A stretch of DNA of 64,000 nt from Gymnothorax reevesii (GCA_029721435.1 CM056577.1:120586719-120650718); one strand, 5' to 3'; counted from the stretch's first letter, positions 12,241 to 23,655 are shown. The notes: generated from the sequence alone by a model not told the origin. Numbers and translations are program-made.

Positions 12241-12445
12241 CATGACCGTTCAAGTAACAGTGGTCAACCCCGGTCAAACCATGGTTTTGACATTTCTGTT
12301 AAATGGAACACCATAGTTGACCTTGGTTGACCTCACCATGGTTAAAGATGGTCCACCATGGATAACCATGGTGCAAAAACTCCCCAAGCGGGTGCAATCA
12401 TGCTTCAACCATGGTGGTCGGCCATTTTTAACCATGCTTTAACCA
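12241..12445. repeat. CCATGG-palindrome-rich repeat
   Basis: About 200 bp with five CCATGG hexamers, several within aaccatggtt or accatggtg contexts, plus related caaccat and ggttgac words. It looks like a degenerate palindrome-rich repeat or MITE, but clean ends were not found. Confidence 0.4.
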
Positions 12446-13451
12446 GTAATGAGTAGTTAGTTAGTAATGACCCAACTGACCCAACAGGAAAACTACGACA
12501 AATGACGCTTTCAATATGTAGAGATGCAAAGGATTGTGGTGCCTAATTTGTGATTCCTTTCTTCCGATGATGGTCCTGTGTTTTTTTGCAGGAGGGAAGC
12601 AACAAAGGCACTAAATTACCTTTGTTCCTTCATGAAATAGACAATTCACTCCTCGTCATGACCACCAGTCAGACTATTTCCTGCTCGTGTTTATTCAAAT
12701 GGGATCTCTTGTGACCTCCGTGTAAAAGTCAGTAGCTTTTTTTAAGAAAAAATTCAAAGGCTCCCATAGTTTTGCTTCTTGTCTCTGCCCCCAGAATAGA
12801 CACCTGCTCATTGATCGTGGCATAATTAACAGGCTCCTCTTGTTGAGCAATAGCCTGTTTCCTGCCTAGCGCCTGCCGGGCATTGTGAAGGTGCAGATTT
12901 TAAATAGCATTCACCCATTCAATTGGCAAAAATATTTAAAATTTGAATTCTAGTATATTTTGATTGTTTTTATGTTTGACCTGGAAGTGATTAAGGCAGG
13001 TTTAGTATTGTGGTATTCTCTTGGAATCTCATGAGTTCACATCAGACCGTGGATACCTTCGGTTCATGGGCGTTGCAGAGGCATCACTATGTTGGTCTAT
13101 ATAGCTCACTGGACAGTTTTACTAAATCTGTTTTGCAAATTTTGGATCGTATTTGATTAAAATGTAGTTTAAGTTGGATAATCCAGCTTCAGGAAGTGAA
13201 ATTTCTCCCCAGTATTATGTGCCAGCCAAGTGGACTTACCAATTGACCTGACTCTTCCGGCAACAGGTTGAACTAATGAGTGGAATCAGCTCGCTGAGTT
13301 GGGTGGATGTAAATCATGGCAGGAGTTTTACTTCGGAATGTCAACCACCTCTGGATATATTTGGGGTATTGCGCAGAATCATCACCCAAATTGACAAGAT
13401 GGGAGGGATCAAGTAAATAATGATGGTGACTGTTTTATGGTATTTTTCAGT
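12446..13451. other. Intron 1, nothing recognised
   Basis: No repeat ends or coding signals seen. The part at 12760-12930 is of moderate complexity and lacks transposon signatures; it could be ancestral intron sequence. Confidence 0.4.
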
Positions 13452-13452
13452 G

Positions 13453-13453
13453 A

Positions 13454-13475
<22 letters not shown>
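13453..13475. repeat. (AT)n microsatellite
   Basis: Uninterrupted AT dinucleotide run followed by a T-run, immediately before the TA target of the next Tc1 element. Confidence 0.85.
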
Positions 13476-13484
<9 letters not shown>

Positions 13485-13489
13485 TTTTA

Positions 13490-14553
13490 CAAACCCTAAT
13501 TCCCATGTGAAGTTGGGAAGTTGTATAAAACGTGAATAAAAACAGAATGCAATGATTTACAAATCCTTTTTGACCTGGATTCAATTGAATACACTACAAA
13601 GACAAGACACTTAATGTTCAAACTGATAAACTTTATTTATTTATTTTTTTGGAAATATTCACTCATTTTGAATTTAATGCCTGCAACACGTTCCAAAAAA
13701 AGTTGGGACGGGGCAACAAAAGACTGGGAAAGTTGGGGAATGCTCAAAAAATACCTGTTCGGAACATTCCACAGGTGAACAGGTTAATTGGAAACAGGTG
13801 AGTGTCATGATTTGGTATAAAAGGAGCATCCCTGAAAGGCTTAGTCGTTCACAAGCAAGGATGGGGTGAGGTTCACCACTTTGTGAATAACTGTGTGAGC
13901 AAATAGTCCAACAGTTTAAGAGCAACATTTCTCAATGTGTAATTGCAAGGAATTTAGAGATTTCATCATCTACAGCCTGTAATATCACCAAAAGAACCAG
14001 AGAATCCGGAGAAATCTCTACATGTGAGCGGTAAGGCTGAAAACCAACATTGAATGCCTGTGATCCTCGGTCCCTCAGGCAACACTGCATTAAAAACCCA
14101 CATCTTTCTGTAAAGGATATTACCATGTGGGCTCAGGAACACTTTGGAAAACCATTGTCAGTTAACACCGTTCATCGCTACATCTACAAGCGCAAGTTAA
14201 ACTCTACCGAAAAAGCGAAAGCTGTATATCAACAACACCCAGAAACAAAAATATATCAACCACATCCAGTGTCCTCAGTTCCCGAACGCTTATGTAGTTA
14301 AGAGGAAAGGTGACGTTACATAGTGGTAAACATGCTCCTGTCCAAGCTTTTTTGGAATGTGTTGCAGGCATCAAATTCAAAATGAGTGAATATTTCCAAA
14401 AAAAAACAATAAAGTTTACCAGCTTGAACATTAAATATCTTGTCTTTGTAGTGCACTCAACTGAATATAGGTCAAAAAGGTTTTGCAAATCATTGTATTC
14501 TGTTTTTATTCACGTTTTACACAACGTCCCAGCTTCATTGGAATGGGGGTTTG
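13490..14553 (+). mobile_element. Internally deleted Tc1-family element (1064 bp)
   Basis: Ends are inverted: the left starts CAAACCCTAATTCCC, and the reverse complement of the right starts CAAACCCCCATTCCAATGAA. TA lies on both sides (13488-13489 and 14554-14555). Arms of about 190 bp match each other over most of their length ('attcactcattttgaattta' on the left, its reverse complement on the right). Inside is the N-terminal part of a Tc1 transposase (helix-turn-helix region near 13930-14000; SLRQHCIKNPHLSVKDIT near 14070), but the initial ATG GGG at 13861 is followed by TGA. The frame then jumps near 14240 from QQHPETK-like sequence to the C-terminal SSVPERL segment, so the catalytic core is deleted. 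It could move only with help from a relative. Confidence 0.85.
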
Positions 14554-14555
14554 TA

Positions 14556-15730
14556 TATGAATGTACTTAGTTTTAAGGTATTTGGGGTATTTTGTAAGAC
14601 TAACAGAACAATGGAATACATATATAATCCCCTTATCTTATTATTTGGTCACAACATCCATAACGTGTGTAAAAAAATCCTCTGTTTTGTTCTTCCTCTT
14701 GCGTAATTAAGCATGATAACCTGTGATCTCTAATTATAGAATCCAGAGTGAGATAATTAGTCTTATTTGTTGCTAATGAAGCAAAAAAAAACAACTGTTC
14801 TTTTCTCTTTCGCTCAGTTGCCGTCTCTCTAGATCTTTTCATCGCTCTGTCTGTCTCTTTCATTGCACTCACTGTATCGCACTGATTAATATATCGTCTT
14901 TATAATTTAGAGCGTATTTTCGTTGGACTTTCGCAATTTGTGTGTGCATTCTCATGCGCTGACCTCGGCTGGTTTAGTGATGTACATCAGTGCCTCTGCT
15001 GACATTAAATGAGCTGCTTCTTGATCGCATAATCTGTGATTAGATGAGTTTAGCTGAGCATGTGGAAACATGTGTAGGGTAGCTGTTTCACCAGTTTCTC
15101 GTGTACAGTGTCTTGTGTAACCGTGACTCAGCTGTTATGTGCTCTGAACTGTGCTCAACCTCAGGAGATGCTGATCTCCACGGTGAAAACCGCGATGATT
15201 CATTTTTTTTAACCTCGAGTAAGCTCAGTCCATTTGAACTAATGCAGTTGAAAGTGAGCAATTATCCTCGCGGAAATTCATATGTAAATAAACGGTGTAC
15301 CACAGGGGTCTCCCTTCCTACTGTCTACGGCTAAAAAATAATGAGTAAACTTCTTGCTCTGTGGCTATTTTTATTTATTTATTTATTTATTTTGGTGGTT
15401 GTGGCTTGGCCTTTTGGGTTCACTGATGGAAAATATTGACCATGTACAGCTTTCCTATGGGTGCTGGAAGTCCTTGAAAATGCTTGACTTTTAGTGCATT
15501 ACTTTCATAATAAATTGCTCTCTGACTGAGTTGTTCAGTTTTTCCACTGGTGTTAGGTGCAGGAAAAGTTTTAAAATGGTCATAAAGTGCTTGTAATTTA
15601 CTTTGGATGTTGCATAAATGATTCCAAATGATTCTCTCCTCCCTGGAGTTTAAGGAAAATGCCTGGTTCCAGCAGCACAATGCCCCCTCTGTGCAGAGGG
15701 AGGTCTGTATGTGGATTGTTGATGTAGATG
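14556..15730. other. Intron 1, mostly unrecognised sequence
   Basis: Contains a TTTA-type simple repeat around 15370-15395. Near 15655 a short WFQQHNAPS segment resembles the FQQDNAP motif of Tc1 transposases and may be a fragment of another dead element. Nothing else was identified. Confidence 0.35.
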
Positions 15731-15732
15731 TA

Positions 15733-16495
15733 CACTACAGGCCAACAGTTTGGAAGCAAGATCAAATTTGTACAAAAAAGATCATAGTTTCATTGGCATA
15801 CTTTGCAACAAAATAAACATGATTATTACATAGAGTCACTTATCAGAATACATTTTTACTCAAATTATCAGGCCCATATCACTAGGCCCATGGTCCTGGT
15901 GCCCCCAAATTTCCGTTGGCATCCGTTGGGCTATAAACATGACATGAAGTGAATAATGCAAACTGTGATTTGTTTTTTATTTTTTCACTAAAGTTGTGAC
16001 TCTTGCAAATATTCTCAACCCCAAAACTAAGCCCCTCCTTTTTTTTCATAACATTTATTCAGCAATGGTCTGGTAACATCAATGTATGCAGCAGTGGTTC
16101 CCAACTCCCCTGTCCTGCAGGTTTTTGTTGCAGCTTGACTTCTGCACACCGTATCCATACAAGGCCCAATGCACCTTCATGCACACCCTGTTCAGGTAGA
16201 TCTGTTTCAACCAATCAGCATGAAGCTCTTAAATGGATCAGATGTGAAAGAGTAGAAACCTGCAGGGCAGAGGGTCCTGAGGACTGGGTTGAGAACCACT
16301 GGTATCCAGGACCTAAAAGTAAATAGAGGAAAATGGTGCATAGAGGAAAGAAAAGAATAATCATGCAGTAAATGCATCCCAAAATCCATAGATTTCATGC
16401 TGGTTTTTAAGGAAGGCATTGTGAACAGAAACTTGAAGTTGCTTCCAAATCTTTAACCTGTATTGGCCTTGCTTCCAAACCTCTGGCCTGTAGAG
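15733..16495. mobile_element. Tc1-type MITE interrupted by a hAT MITE
   Basis: The left end CACTACAGGCCAACAGTTTG and the reverse complement of the right end CTCTACAGGCCAGAGGTTTG form inverted repeats (both continue gaagcaag), with TA on both sides (15731-15732 and 16496-16497). There is no transposase frame. Removing the nested element at 16092-16301 leaves about 550 bp. Confidence 0.7.
16092..16301. mobile_element. hAT-type MITE (210 bp) nested in the Tc1-type MITE
   Basis: Terminal inverted repeats read CAGTGGTTCCCAACTCCCCT on the left and CAGTGGTTCTCAACCCAGTC on the reverse complement of the right; 'cctgcagg' is mirrored inside. Flanking 8-mers GTATGCAG (16084-16091) and GTATCCAG (16302-16309) differ by one base, fitting the 8-bp target duplication of hAT elements. 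The ends begin CA and finish TG as expected. Confidence 0.85.
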
Positions 16496-16833
16496 TAGGT
16501 GTAGAAAAACTAAACTTAAACTGAACTGGGAACTCAAACCCATTATAGGTATGTGAGATTAACTAGACAGATGACTTGGTCTGGGCATTGAGACAGACTC
16601 AATCGCCCAACATAACTACCCGTCCTTACTAATGTACAGTATTTGCCTAGAACAGAGGCAGATCCCCACAGCAATGTTCTAACATAAAATGAGAAAGTCT
16701 TCCCAAAATGGCGGACACTGTTACTGCTGTAAAGGGGGGAGTATGAACTCCATATCAGTGACTGCGCCTGGGTGTCTGCAAACATTTGGCTATGTGTTTT
16801 GGGGTCTGTTTGTGTCGGCCTTTTGATATTATA

Positions 16834-17992
16834 CAATCCCATTTCTGAATAAAATTGGTATGACAAGTAAAATACAAATAAAAAAGAAAGCAGTGATTTT
16901 TATATCATCTCTTATTTGAAATAAATTGAAAACAGTATGGAGACAAGATATTTAATGCTATTTCTTTTGTTTTTTGTTTTTTTTTGGAAACAAAACACTC
17001 ATTTCTTTTTACAGCCCTCCAGGTAATCATTTGGGCAACTGAGGACACCAATTGTTCCATTTTTGAAGGATTTCAACCCCCCCCCCCTCCCCCCCTCCCC
17101 CCCTTCTTCCTTGATATACATCTTCAGCTGCTCAGACATCTGGGATCTCATAGCTCTATTTTGCCCTTCTCAATGCACCACATATTTTCAAAGGGGGACA
17201 AGTCTAGACTACAGATAGGCCAGGCTCTCAGTGATTAGGTAGCCGTGCCGTTGTTGCATAAATAGAATGTGGGTTGCCCTTTTCCATTGAATGAACCGAT
17301 GGCATCCATGTAGAGGCGTCATCTTGAAGACAGCATATGTTGCTTCAAAGTGCATATATGCCCTTCAGACTCAATGGTCCATACACTGATGCTGAAATTA
17401 CCCGTGCCAGGGGCACTATAGCACACCCCCACACCCTGACAGCTGGTTTTTGACACTATATTGGTTACTTTCCTGATGGTCTGTTTCTTTTTTGGCCTGG
17501 AAAACCCAATGCTCATTTTTACCATAAATGATTTAAAAGGTTGACCAGTCAGAGTAAAAACTCATGTTTTTACTGTGTGTTTTAAATGAGCTCAAGCCCT
17601 GAGAAGACTGCAGCATTCCTGGGCATTTTTGACATTCAGCTTCCGGAGTGCGTAGTTATACTTCATTTGGGCATTCAGTGATGAATGATGTTCACTTTTC
17701 CAAACTAGACCCAGCCTAAATGGTTATATCCATCACAAAACCTTGTCGGTTTTCAGTATAGTGCAATCTGAAGGATCAAAGTTTTAGCACACTATTAATT
17801 GTCAACCTTATTCCTTACTCTCCAGATTAACATAATATGCACTCCGTCGAAAGTGAAATCTCTACAATCTTTACAACAGGAGATAGAGTTTTGTTGTTTT
17901 TAAGATGTTGGATTATTCTATCGCGTAGTTTATCTGTAAGTGGCAAGCCTTGCATTCTCCGGACCATTCCAGCTTTTTTCAAAATGGGGTTA
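16834..17992 (-). mobile_element. Tc1 transposon relic, minus strand
   Basis: Begins CAATCCCATTTCTG after TA (16832-16833). The reverse strand near 17190-17220 reads WPICSLDLSPFENMWCIEKG, which is the conserved PDLSPIENMW region of Tc1 transposases carrying a catalytic acid. Other degraded transposase blocks lie at 17100-17560. The right end near 17975-17992 ('agcttttttcaaaatggggt') is probable but decayed. Several stops make it a fossil. Confidence 0.7.
17077..17103 (+). repeat. Poly-C tract
   Basis: Twenty-seven bases that are all C except for two single T interruptions, inside the Tc1 relic. The complementary G-rich strand could form a quadruplex. Confidence 0.85.
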
Positions 17993-18048
17993 CAACACAT
18001 GATTCAACCAGACTGAATAAATTACAGTCATCATTTAATTGTCAGTGT

Positions 18049-18211
18049 TGGTGCAGGATTTTGTTTTCGCCTGGAGATTCAGTTCTGCTTATCGGGATCT
18101 GTAAATGAAGGCCATGATGAGTGGCTGGGCAGTATCAGTTTGTGTAGCGCTGTGCTACAACATAAAGCTGCACCCAGACCAGCCCTTTTTGGATAACATT
18201 GAACACCCCTG
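18049..18211. mobile_element. Degraded hAT-like MITE
   Basis: The right half 'gtgctacaacataaagctgc' to 'ggataacattgaacacccct' matches, in inverted form, the end at 56466 ('caggggcgtctaatcttttc'). The left half here (gtgcagga...) is weakly complementary. Probably an old miniature element, truncated on the left. Confidence 0.45.
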
Positions 18212-19559
18212 ATTTAGGACTTTGATTAGTTGAAACTGATGCAATAGCAGAAGTCAGCATCCCCACTGGCTCTTCTCTGAAGAGGTTGGCCACCGCTGGT
18301 TTTCCGCCTCAGACCTTATTGACTTTTTATACCTTTTTTACGTCCCTTTTCTCTTTTTCCAGTAGTTCTAGCACGGCCAATTTTAGCTGCTTCAGGCTCT
18401 GCAAGGCTAAAAGCTCAAATTTTGTCCGAGGAGCAAAGGTTTGGGGCACACTAATGCATCCTAATCAGTATCAGTCCTCCTAAATCATCTTTCCTGTCAG
18501 ATATTAGGTTTCAGAAGCAAATGCTTTCATAATGGAAGGTAGCAATGGGCTCCGCCCATTCTCCAGAACTCACCCAATCAAAAACCTTGTATTGGGAATG
18601 CTGGGAGACAAAAAAATATACCCTCCTTTTCAACAATAACCCCCCCCAACAAGAATATTGGTTTGGAGAAAGAGATGTTTGGAGGAAAGGGGGTTACTTC
18701 TTAAGCATTGAATCCCTGAATTATGGTAAGGCAGTGAAATGTAGATTGAGACCGGCGTGCTCAAGCATTAAGCAATGTTTTTGCAGTTAACATTCAAACC
18801 ATCCAGATCTGGGGCTGTTTCCCATAACATTTTAGCTCTCTGCTCCTTTCCTGGCTCCTAGCACCTCCCATCAAAGTAAGCAAGGCAAGAAAGCGAGGGG
18901 AGTACACGAAGATGCAATCAAGAAAATGCCAATTAGGCAAATGCAAGGCCAGGTCGTGAGGAATGGTCTCACGGTATTACCGAAATGTTTTCTTCGATGT
19001 TGTTTGTAGCATCAACACTATGATAATGTCCTTTGTTAATGGTGTTGTCCCTGCTCTTTCAATAATTCGGTGGATCTGCAGGTGAACACTGTTCACCAAA
19101 AAAAAAAAAAAAAAGCTGTAAGGGGTTTTTCTTCCTGGGGCATTCTTGCTCCTGATTTCTAGGTGCTGAAGGGAGCCTTTTACTCATTGGATTCACCACA
19201 AAAAACAGCTGACCTCAATCGATTTCCAGGTCAGTCGAGGAAATGAGACGACGCAGTCGGATGAAATAAGTGATCAGGACGAGCCTCTGCTGCGTCTCTC
19301 TGGCACATTGTCTGGTCTGTGGAAACTGGCCAGAGCTGGAGCCTTCAGAGTACAGCATGTGCCCCAGCCCAGGGGACCAGGGGTGGACATTCTCCTGGAA
19401 CAAGAGAGCCTGACCCTGGTGCTGGAGACCCACAGTGTCTACCAGTGGAGTGATATTCATTTAAGTCTCCAATTTGCAATAGCAGTCCTCTCAGCTTCTT
19501 CACAAGGCATTAAAAGGCTTCTAATCGAATCCATGGACATGTACAGACACTGTGGACGT
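18212..19559. other. Intron 1, nothing recognised
   Basis: Holds a 17-base A-run near 19098-19114. A 133-codon open frame starting at 19308 runs into the Harbinger-type element downstream, has no recognisable motif and is treated as chance. Confidence 0.4.
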
Positions 19560-19597
19560 CCAGGGGTGCGTGTCCCAAAAGCGTTGTTGCTAACTAA

Positions 19598-20974
19598 GGG
19601 GCCTATTCTCCCATTTGTGCCCAAGTCCTTTTTTACCCGATTCGAGTTAAGCACTTTTGAGTTACGCGTATTCTCCCCTACTCGCTTCGATCACGCCCAC
19701 AGCGCTTAACTTCAGAATGTAGGCGGCCTTATGAAAGACGTGTGACTGATCCAAAAGAGAGGCAGACTCTGTACTAAGCTCATTGATTATGGCTGTCAGG
19801 AAAACATGGATTGAAAATCCTTGAAAACAAGGATTTTCTGATTGACCATAAAAATGCAGTTGTGGTCCATGGAAAACGCAAACCAGACTTTGAATTTGAA
19901 TATCATCAGCTTGCTGATAAAACCTTGTATCTCCATATTGATAAAAAAAAACAAAAACTCGCATGTCCACTATTCTTACGTGCAAAATTAAACATGTTTA
20001 TTTATATTTTAAATAATATCTATATATATTCTTTATTTTATATTACATTTATTCTTTATTTTCCTGTGAAGTTTATTATTTTGAAGATACGAGGATTTAT
20101 CAGCGGGCCGACGATGCTGTAATAGTAGGCCTATGTATGTCTGAAGTTATGCAGACATCTCATTTCTCTTTCTTATTCTAGCCACCATGACATTAAAGCT
20201 ATGCAAACAAACAAATTGCCACGATAATGAATTAATAAATAAAGAATTTAGCGCTTCTCAACCAGCGCAACCAGATCATTAAAAATGTGCCCCTCCTACA
20301 CCAGCCTGTTTGTTCCGTGGAAGACAGGTAAGAAGACAAAGGGAACATTCTAGTCACACAAAAATAACAATCAATGACAGTTTATATGATCTCATTTAGA
20401 AATTGCACACCTGAAATCTCAAACTACTCCGATGTCAAGCGGCATTTTGGTTGTAGGTTTTGAGAGCATGGTAGAATGATGGTCTTACTTGCATCAATTA
20501 ACTGCTATGCGTTTGTACTTGAACTAATTGGAGAACAGCCTGTTGAGTAATATCATGTGATGATTTTGTTTGATAATTTATTATGGTTATGAGAAATGTA
20601 GTTTAGAAATAAGGATGAACAATCAAATATTGACTGTCTCAACCTGTACCATGTTAAATAAAATAAAATTAATGTTAAAATTCGGCCTATAACTGACATG
20701 AAACGCAATATTCTATTTTGCCTTATGTTGGCGCATGACCTTAATACAGCCCTCAAAAGCGCTTAATAGAAAAAGCGCGTAAGCCAGGGGGAGAATACGC
20801 GTAAGTGTTTTTTGCCTGAGAAACACCCAGATTTTGGCCTTGCTCTGCCCCAAATGCGTAACTGCCTTCGGGGCGCGCAATGCACAAACTTAAGTCGAGG
20901 GGAGAATACGCTTAGGCTGAAAAGCGCGTAGCTAGGCACTTTTTTCGACTTGCGTGCATGGGAGAATAGACCCC
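19598..20974. mobile_element. PIF/Harbinger-type non-autonomous element (1377 bp)
   Basis: Terminal inverted repeats are GGGGCCTATTCTCCCA on the left and GGGGTCTATTCTCCCA on the reverse complement of the right, flanked by TAA on both sides (19595-19597 and 20975-20977), the 3-bp target duplication of this superfamily. Subterminal copies of 'cgtattctcccct' occur at both ends (near 19667 and 20915). No transposase or Myb-like gene is present. It carries a further MITE at 19904-20116. Confidence 0.75.
19904..20116. mobile_element. Small MITE inside the Harbinger-type element (copy A)
   Basis: The left arm starts CATCAGCTTGCTGATAAAAC, and the reverse complement of the right arm starts CATCGTCGGCCCGCTGATAA; both continue into 'cct.gtatct.ca'. 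The centre is AT-rich. The same family is found at 50408-50633 with better-conserved ends. No target duplication is visible here. Confidence 0.6.
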
Positions 20975-21065
20975 TAAGTTGGTAACTTACGTAGTTCGTC
21001 TATTCACAGTCAATGAGCCCATCTATGTAAGTTAGCATTTGTGATTTCGGGAAACACCCCCCAGG

Positions 21066-23145
21066 ACTGAAGTTCGACACCCCTGCCCTAGAAGCTCATG
21101 AACTCTGGTGGTTGTGAGAAGTACTGTAGCTTATTTTGCAGGTGGTGTCAAAGTGCTAATTTCCCAATTGAGGTCCAAATTTAGCCATGACTATCCTGGA
21201 AAATGTATTCTTTCAAATTCTAACAAATCTCTACACTGAGCCAATCACACCAGTGTTCAGTGTTTTTGCCACTTCTGGGAAGGTTTATTTTTCTCCATTC
21301 TCATTTATTCATTCCTTCCCATTTAGATATCCAGCGCTTGGGTTTTGGTGTCATGCTAGCTCTGTACTCAAACATGGCAGCCCCTGCAAATTGGCTTTTT
21401 GCGCGACTGATAGAATCCAAAGATAGAATAGAATAGATAGATAGAATCCATGGGACTGATGAGTAAAAGTGGTTTAATCTCAACCCCCTCCTCCGATAAA
21501 CTCTCACAGTTTTGGTATCTCTCATCAGGCTGATTTGCAATCACTGTAGGTCATTGTTCTTCTGACAAAAGGTGATCAGTATTTGAGAGCGCTTATGACT
21601 CTATATAAAGAGGAGAAAAGTCTAGAACAATTTAAGAGGTCTGTGGGCGGGGATTCACCCCTGCACATTTTATTGATTTGTTTACATGCAACCAACATGC
21701 ATTTTGGGCCTTCCTTAATAACATTTGTCACATTTTCCAAGAAATCTCTGATTTAAGGCCATTAATAGGATCTTATCAATAAACAACATTCAACATGGCA
21801 TTCAGTTTCCCTTTAGGCCATTTTGAGGGGACGGGGAGATCATTTTTTAATGCCATACATTTTTCGTATCAAAAAATTTGGAGATTTGACTGTCAAGTAC
21901 AGGCAGGAACTACTCCCCTTTCTGCACTTTTTTTTACCAGTATCCATGGGCTTCTTGCGCTTATGTCATCAGCCCTTAAAACACACCCAGAGTCCCTGTA
22001 ATCAACGGAGACTAAAGTAAAGGCTCAGAGAATGTTCAGGAATCAAAACTGCGAAAGCCAAAGCTTTGCAGAGTGCAAACCATGCAATAAACACCATCAT
22101 ATGAGACCTCGTAAAAGATTGTTGTAAAGTTTTATTTGTTAGCTTATTTATTTGTTTTAATTTCACCCCGTGCAGGGTCTTGGGAGTCTTAATATTGAGG
22201 GTGTGTTTTATTTTTTATTTATTTTTTTGTTTTCTTTTAGGATGGTTTTGCAAACCAAAGGAGTTGATTGCTGCACCCGTTTGGGTGGGGTGGCAGCGGC
22301 CGAACGTGTTCTCTGCACCAGCTTTGGCGCTTGTGTGGGCGCTTGTTCTGTTATCTGATGTGTTTTTTTTCGTTTTTTTTTTCTTCTTCTCTTTTTTACG
22401 ACCTACTGCGGGCGTGCTCGCACCCGCTCTGGCTTTGCCCTTGCACTTGAGACTCCAAACTTGCAGGCTTCATTACTCGCCCCAGCTGGTTAGATTATAT
22501 CTAGAGATACGGTTGCGATTTATTATGTTCTTGCCGCGATTTCCCGTGTAAGCACTCCTCGCATTTTGCTGCCGATGGCAAGCACCCGTGAGTAAGGGTG
22601 TGACTGCCCGAGGAGCGGCGAGAAACGAGGGCGAAGAGCCCGAGCGTTTTGGAATACCGCAATGCCGCGGCAGAGCGCTCCCATGGAGCGCGCCCAATAA
22701 AAGAACACCATAAATGCGACATGGCCGCGCAGTAAACTGAAATGGGCTCTGTGGTCTTGGACTGGGTTGCGTAGTTAATGGATATTCCATATACCTGAAG
22801 ATATTGAGCTGAATATATTAGACAATACCGCGCTTCACCATATTACAGCCTAGCATACAAATTATTTCCATTTTAGACTGTTTTGGTAGATACACAGTTT
22901 TTGAAATGGGCCTACATCTGGCCTGTCATATTGTTTCCTAGTATTTCCAAAAATGTAATTGCATCTGTATGCACAGAACTATGTCTTGCAGATTAAATAT
23001 TGAAATTAGGGAAGAGACAATGTCTTCTACTATTTTTTAATGGCAATGCTTGTGGTTGTTTCTTAAAGGCAGACAAGGGCAATAGACATAAATATGTTCT
23101 GTTGTTTTCAGTCACCAACTAGCTTCTGCAGCTACAAATTTGTTA
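21066..23145. other. Intron 1, mostly unrecognised
   Basis: Starts with 'gacacccctg' at 21076-21085, resembling the end of a hAT-type MITE. Contains a GATA-like run near 21430 and a T-rich run near 22360-22400. Around 22560-22760 it is CpG-rich. The open frame at 22180-22551 has no recognisable motif. Confidence 0.35.
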
Positions 23146-23234
23146 GTTATGTTATGGCCCCAATTTGTTTTTACATTTACAACATAACAGCAACAGCAAG
23201 GGATGACAAACACAGTTTTAACAACTAAAACACA

Positions 23235-23240
23235 TTTAAT
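23235..23240 (-). terminator. Candidate poly(A) signal of the 3' LTR
   Basis: ATTAAA on the minus strand, followed by TGTGTTTTAG and further T/G-rich sequence, fits a polyadenylation signal in R/U5. This is the most common variant of AATAAA. The AATAAA nearer the U3 p53 sites lies upstream of the TATA box and is unlikely to be used. Confidence 0.5.
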
Positions 23241-23483
23241 TTTTAACTAAGACAAAGACTAATAACAACCTACAACTAAAGACCAAGATTGATAAATAAG
23301 AAAAAACAGAAATAATTACAGTCCCTTTTTAGTGGGGTGGCTTGGTGATGTCCTGGATGAAGAAAATGCTCAAACACAGGCAAAGAAATCCACAAAAGAA
23401 ACGTCACAGGTCTTGAACAGAATGGCAGGTCTGGTCATCTTCTTGCAATTTCTCCTACTACTTTTCTGTCTCAATTCTTTTCC

Positions 23484-23490
23484 TTATATA
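23484..23490 (-). promoter_or_regulatory. TATA box, left LTR
   Basis: TATATAA on the minus strand, about 50 bp downstream of the p53-like cluster. The equivalent in the right LTR, which would drive the element, is at 28981-28987. Transcription would start about 30 bp further, near 23455 in this copy. Confidence 0.6.
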
Positions 23491-23539
23491 CTCTTTTGCA
23501 GACCCCACCCACATTTAGACCTCTTTTTTTTATTTTCGG

Positions 23540-23582
23540 GGACTTGCCCCAGACATGTCTGGAAACATGTCTAAACATGACT
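23540..23582. promoter_or_regulatory. p53 response-element-like cluster, left LTR
   Basis: Three perfect matches to the p53 half-site RRRCWWGYYY lie in tandem: GGACTTGCCC (23540-23549), AGACATGTCT (23551-23560) and AAACATGTCT (23563-23572). A 9/10 match, AAACATGACT, follows at 23573-23582. Spacers are 1, 2 and 0 bases, within the 0-13 range known for p53 tetramer sites, and two of the three perfect cores are CATG, the stronger type. Location upstream of the TATA box in U3 suits promoter control. Binding is inferred from consensus only. Confidence 0.65.
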
Positions 23583-23614
23583 CCAGTCTGAGCTTAACAA
23601 AAAAAAGGTAAATA

Positions 23615-23628
23615 CTGCCATCTAGTGG
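23615..23628 (-). promoter_or_regulatory. CTCF-core-like site, left LTR
   Basis: The minus strand reads CCACTAGATGGCAG, a perfect match to CCASYAGRKGGCRS, preceded by GG and followed by TA as in extended CTCF motifs. It lies about 17 bp inside the start of U3. Binding is inferred. Confidence 0.55.
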
Positions 23629-23645
23629 CCTATATTCACATTACA

Positions 23646-23655
23646 CCTCCATTCC
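23646..23655 (-). other. Candidate polypurine tract
   Basis: The minus strand reads GGAATGGAGG directly before the 3' LTR, the place where plus-strand DNA synthesis is primed. One T interrupts the purines, so it is weaker than usual, but no better tract is adjacent to the LTR. Confidence 0.5.

Larger units (their letters stand above)
19560..21065. mobile_element. Outer, oldest MITE of a three-level nest
   Basis: The left end reads CCAGGGGTGCGTGTCCCAAA, and the reverse complement of the right end reads CCTGGGGGGTGTTTCCCGAA. Both continue to a 'gctaact' word. Left and right halves are only about 38 and 91 bp; the rest is the inserted Harbinger-type element. Without that insertion it would be a short palindromic element of about 125 bp. 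Confidence 0.55.
23150..23645 (-). repeat. 3' LTR of the Gmr1-like element (left in the window)
   Basis: On the minus strand it begins TGTAATGTGAATATAGGCCA and ends GGCCATAACA. U3 holds a CTCF-like site and a p53 half-site cluster. A TATATAA box lies at 23484-23490. R/U5 includes an ATTAAA polyadenylation signal (23235-23240 on the + strand as tttaat) followed by TG-rich sequence. No differences were seen from the other LTR. Confidence 0.95.

Noticed and set aside
13861..14301. Functional Tc1 transposase gene
   Set aside because: The start ATG GGG is followed directly by TGA and the catalytic core is deleted.
23332..23574. 80-codon frame present identically at two places (also 28829-29071)
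   Set aside because: Both lie within the LTRs on the strand opposite to the element; identity is due to LTR duplication, not to a gene pair.
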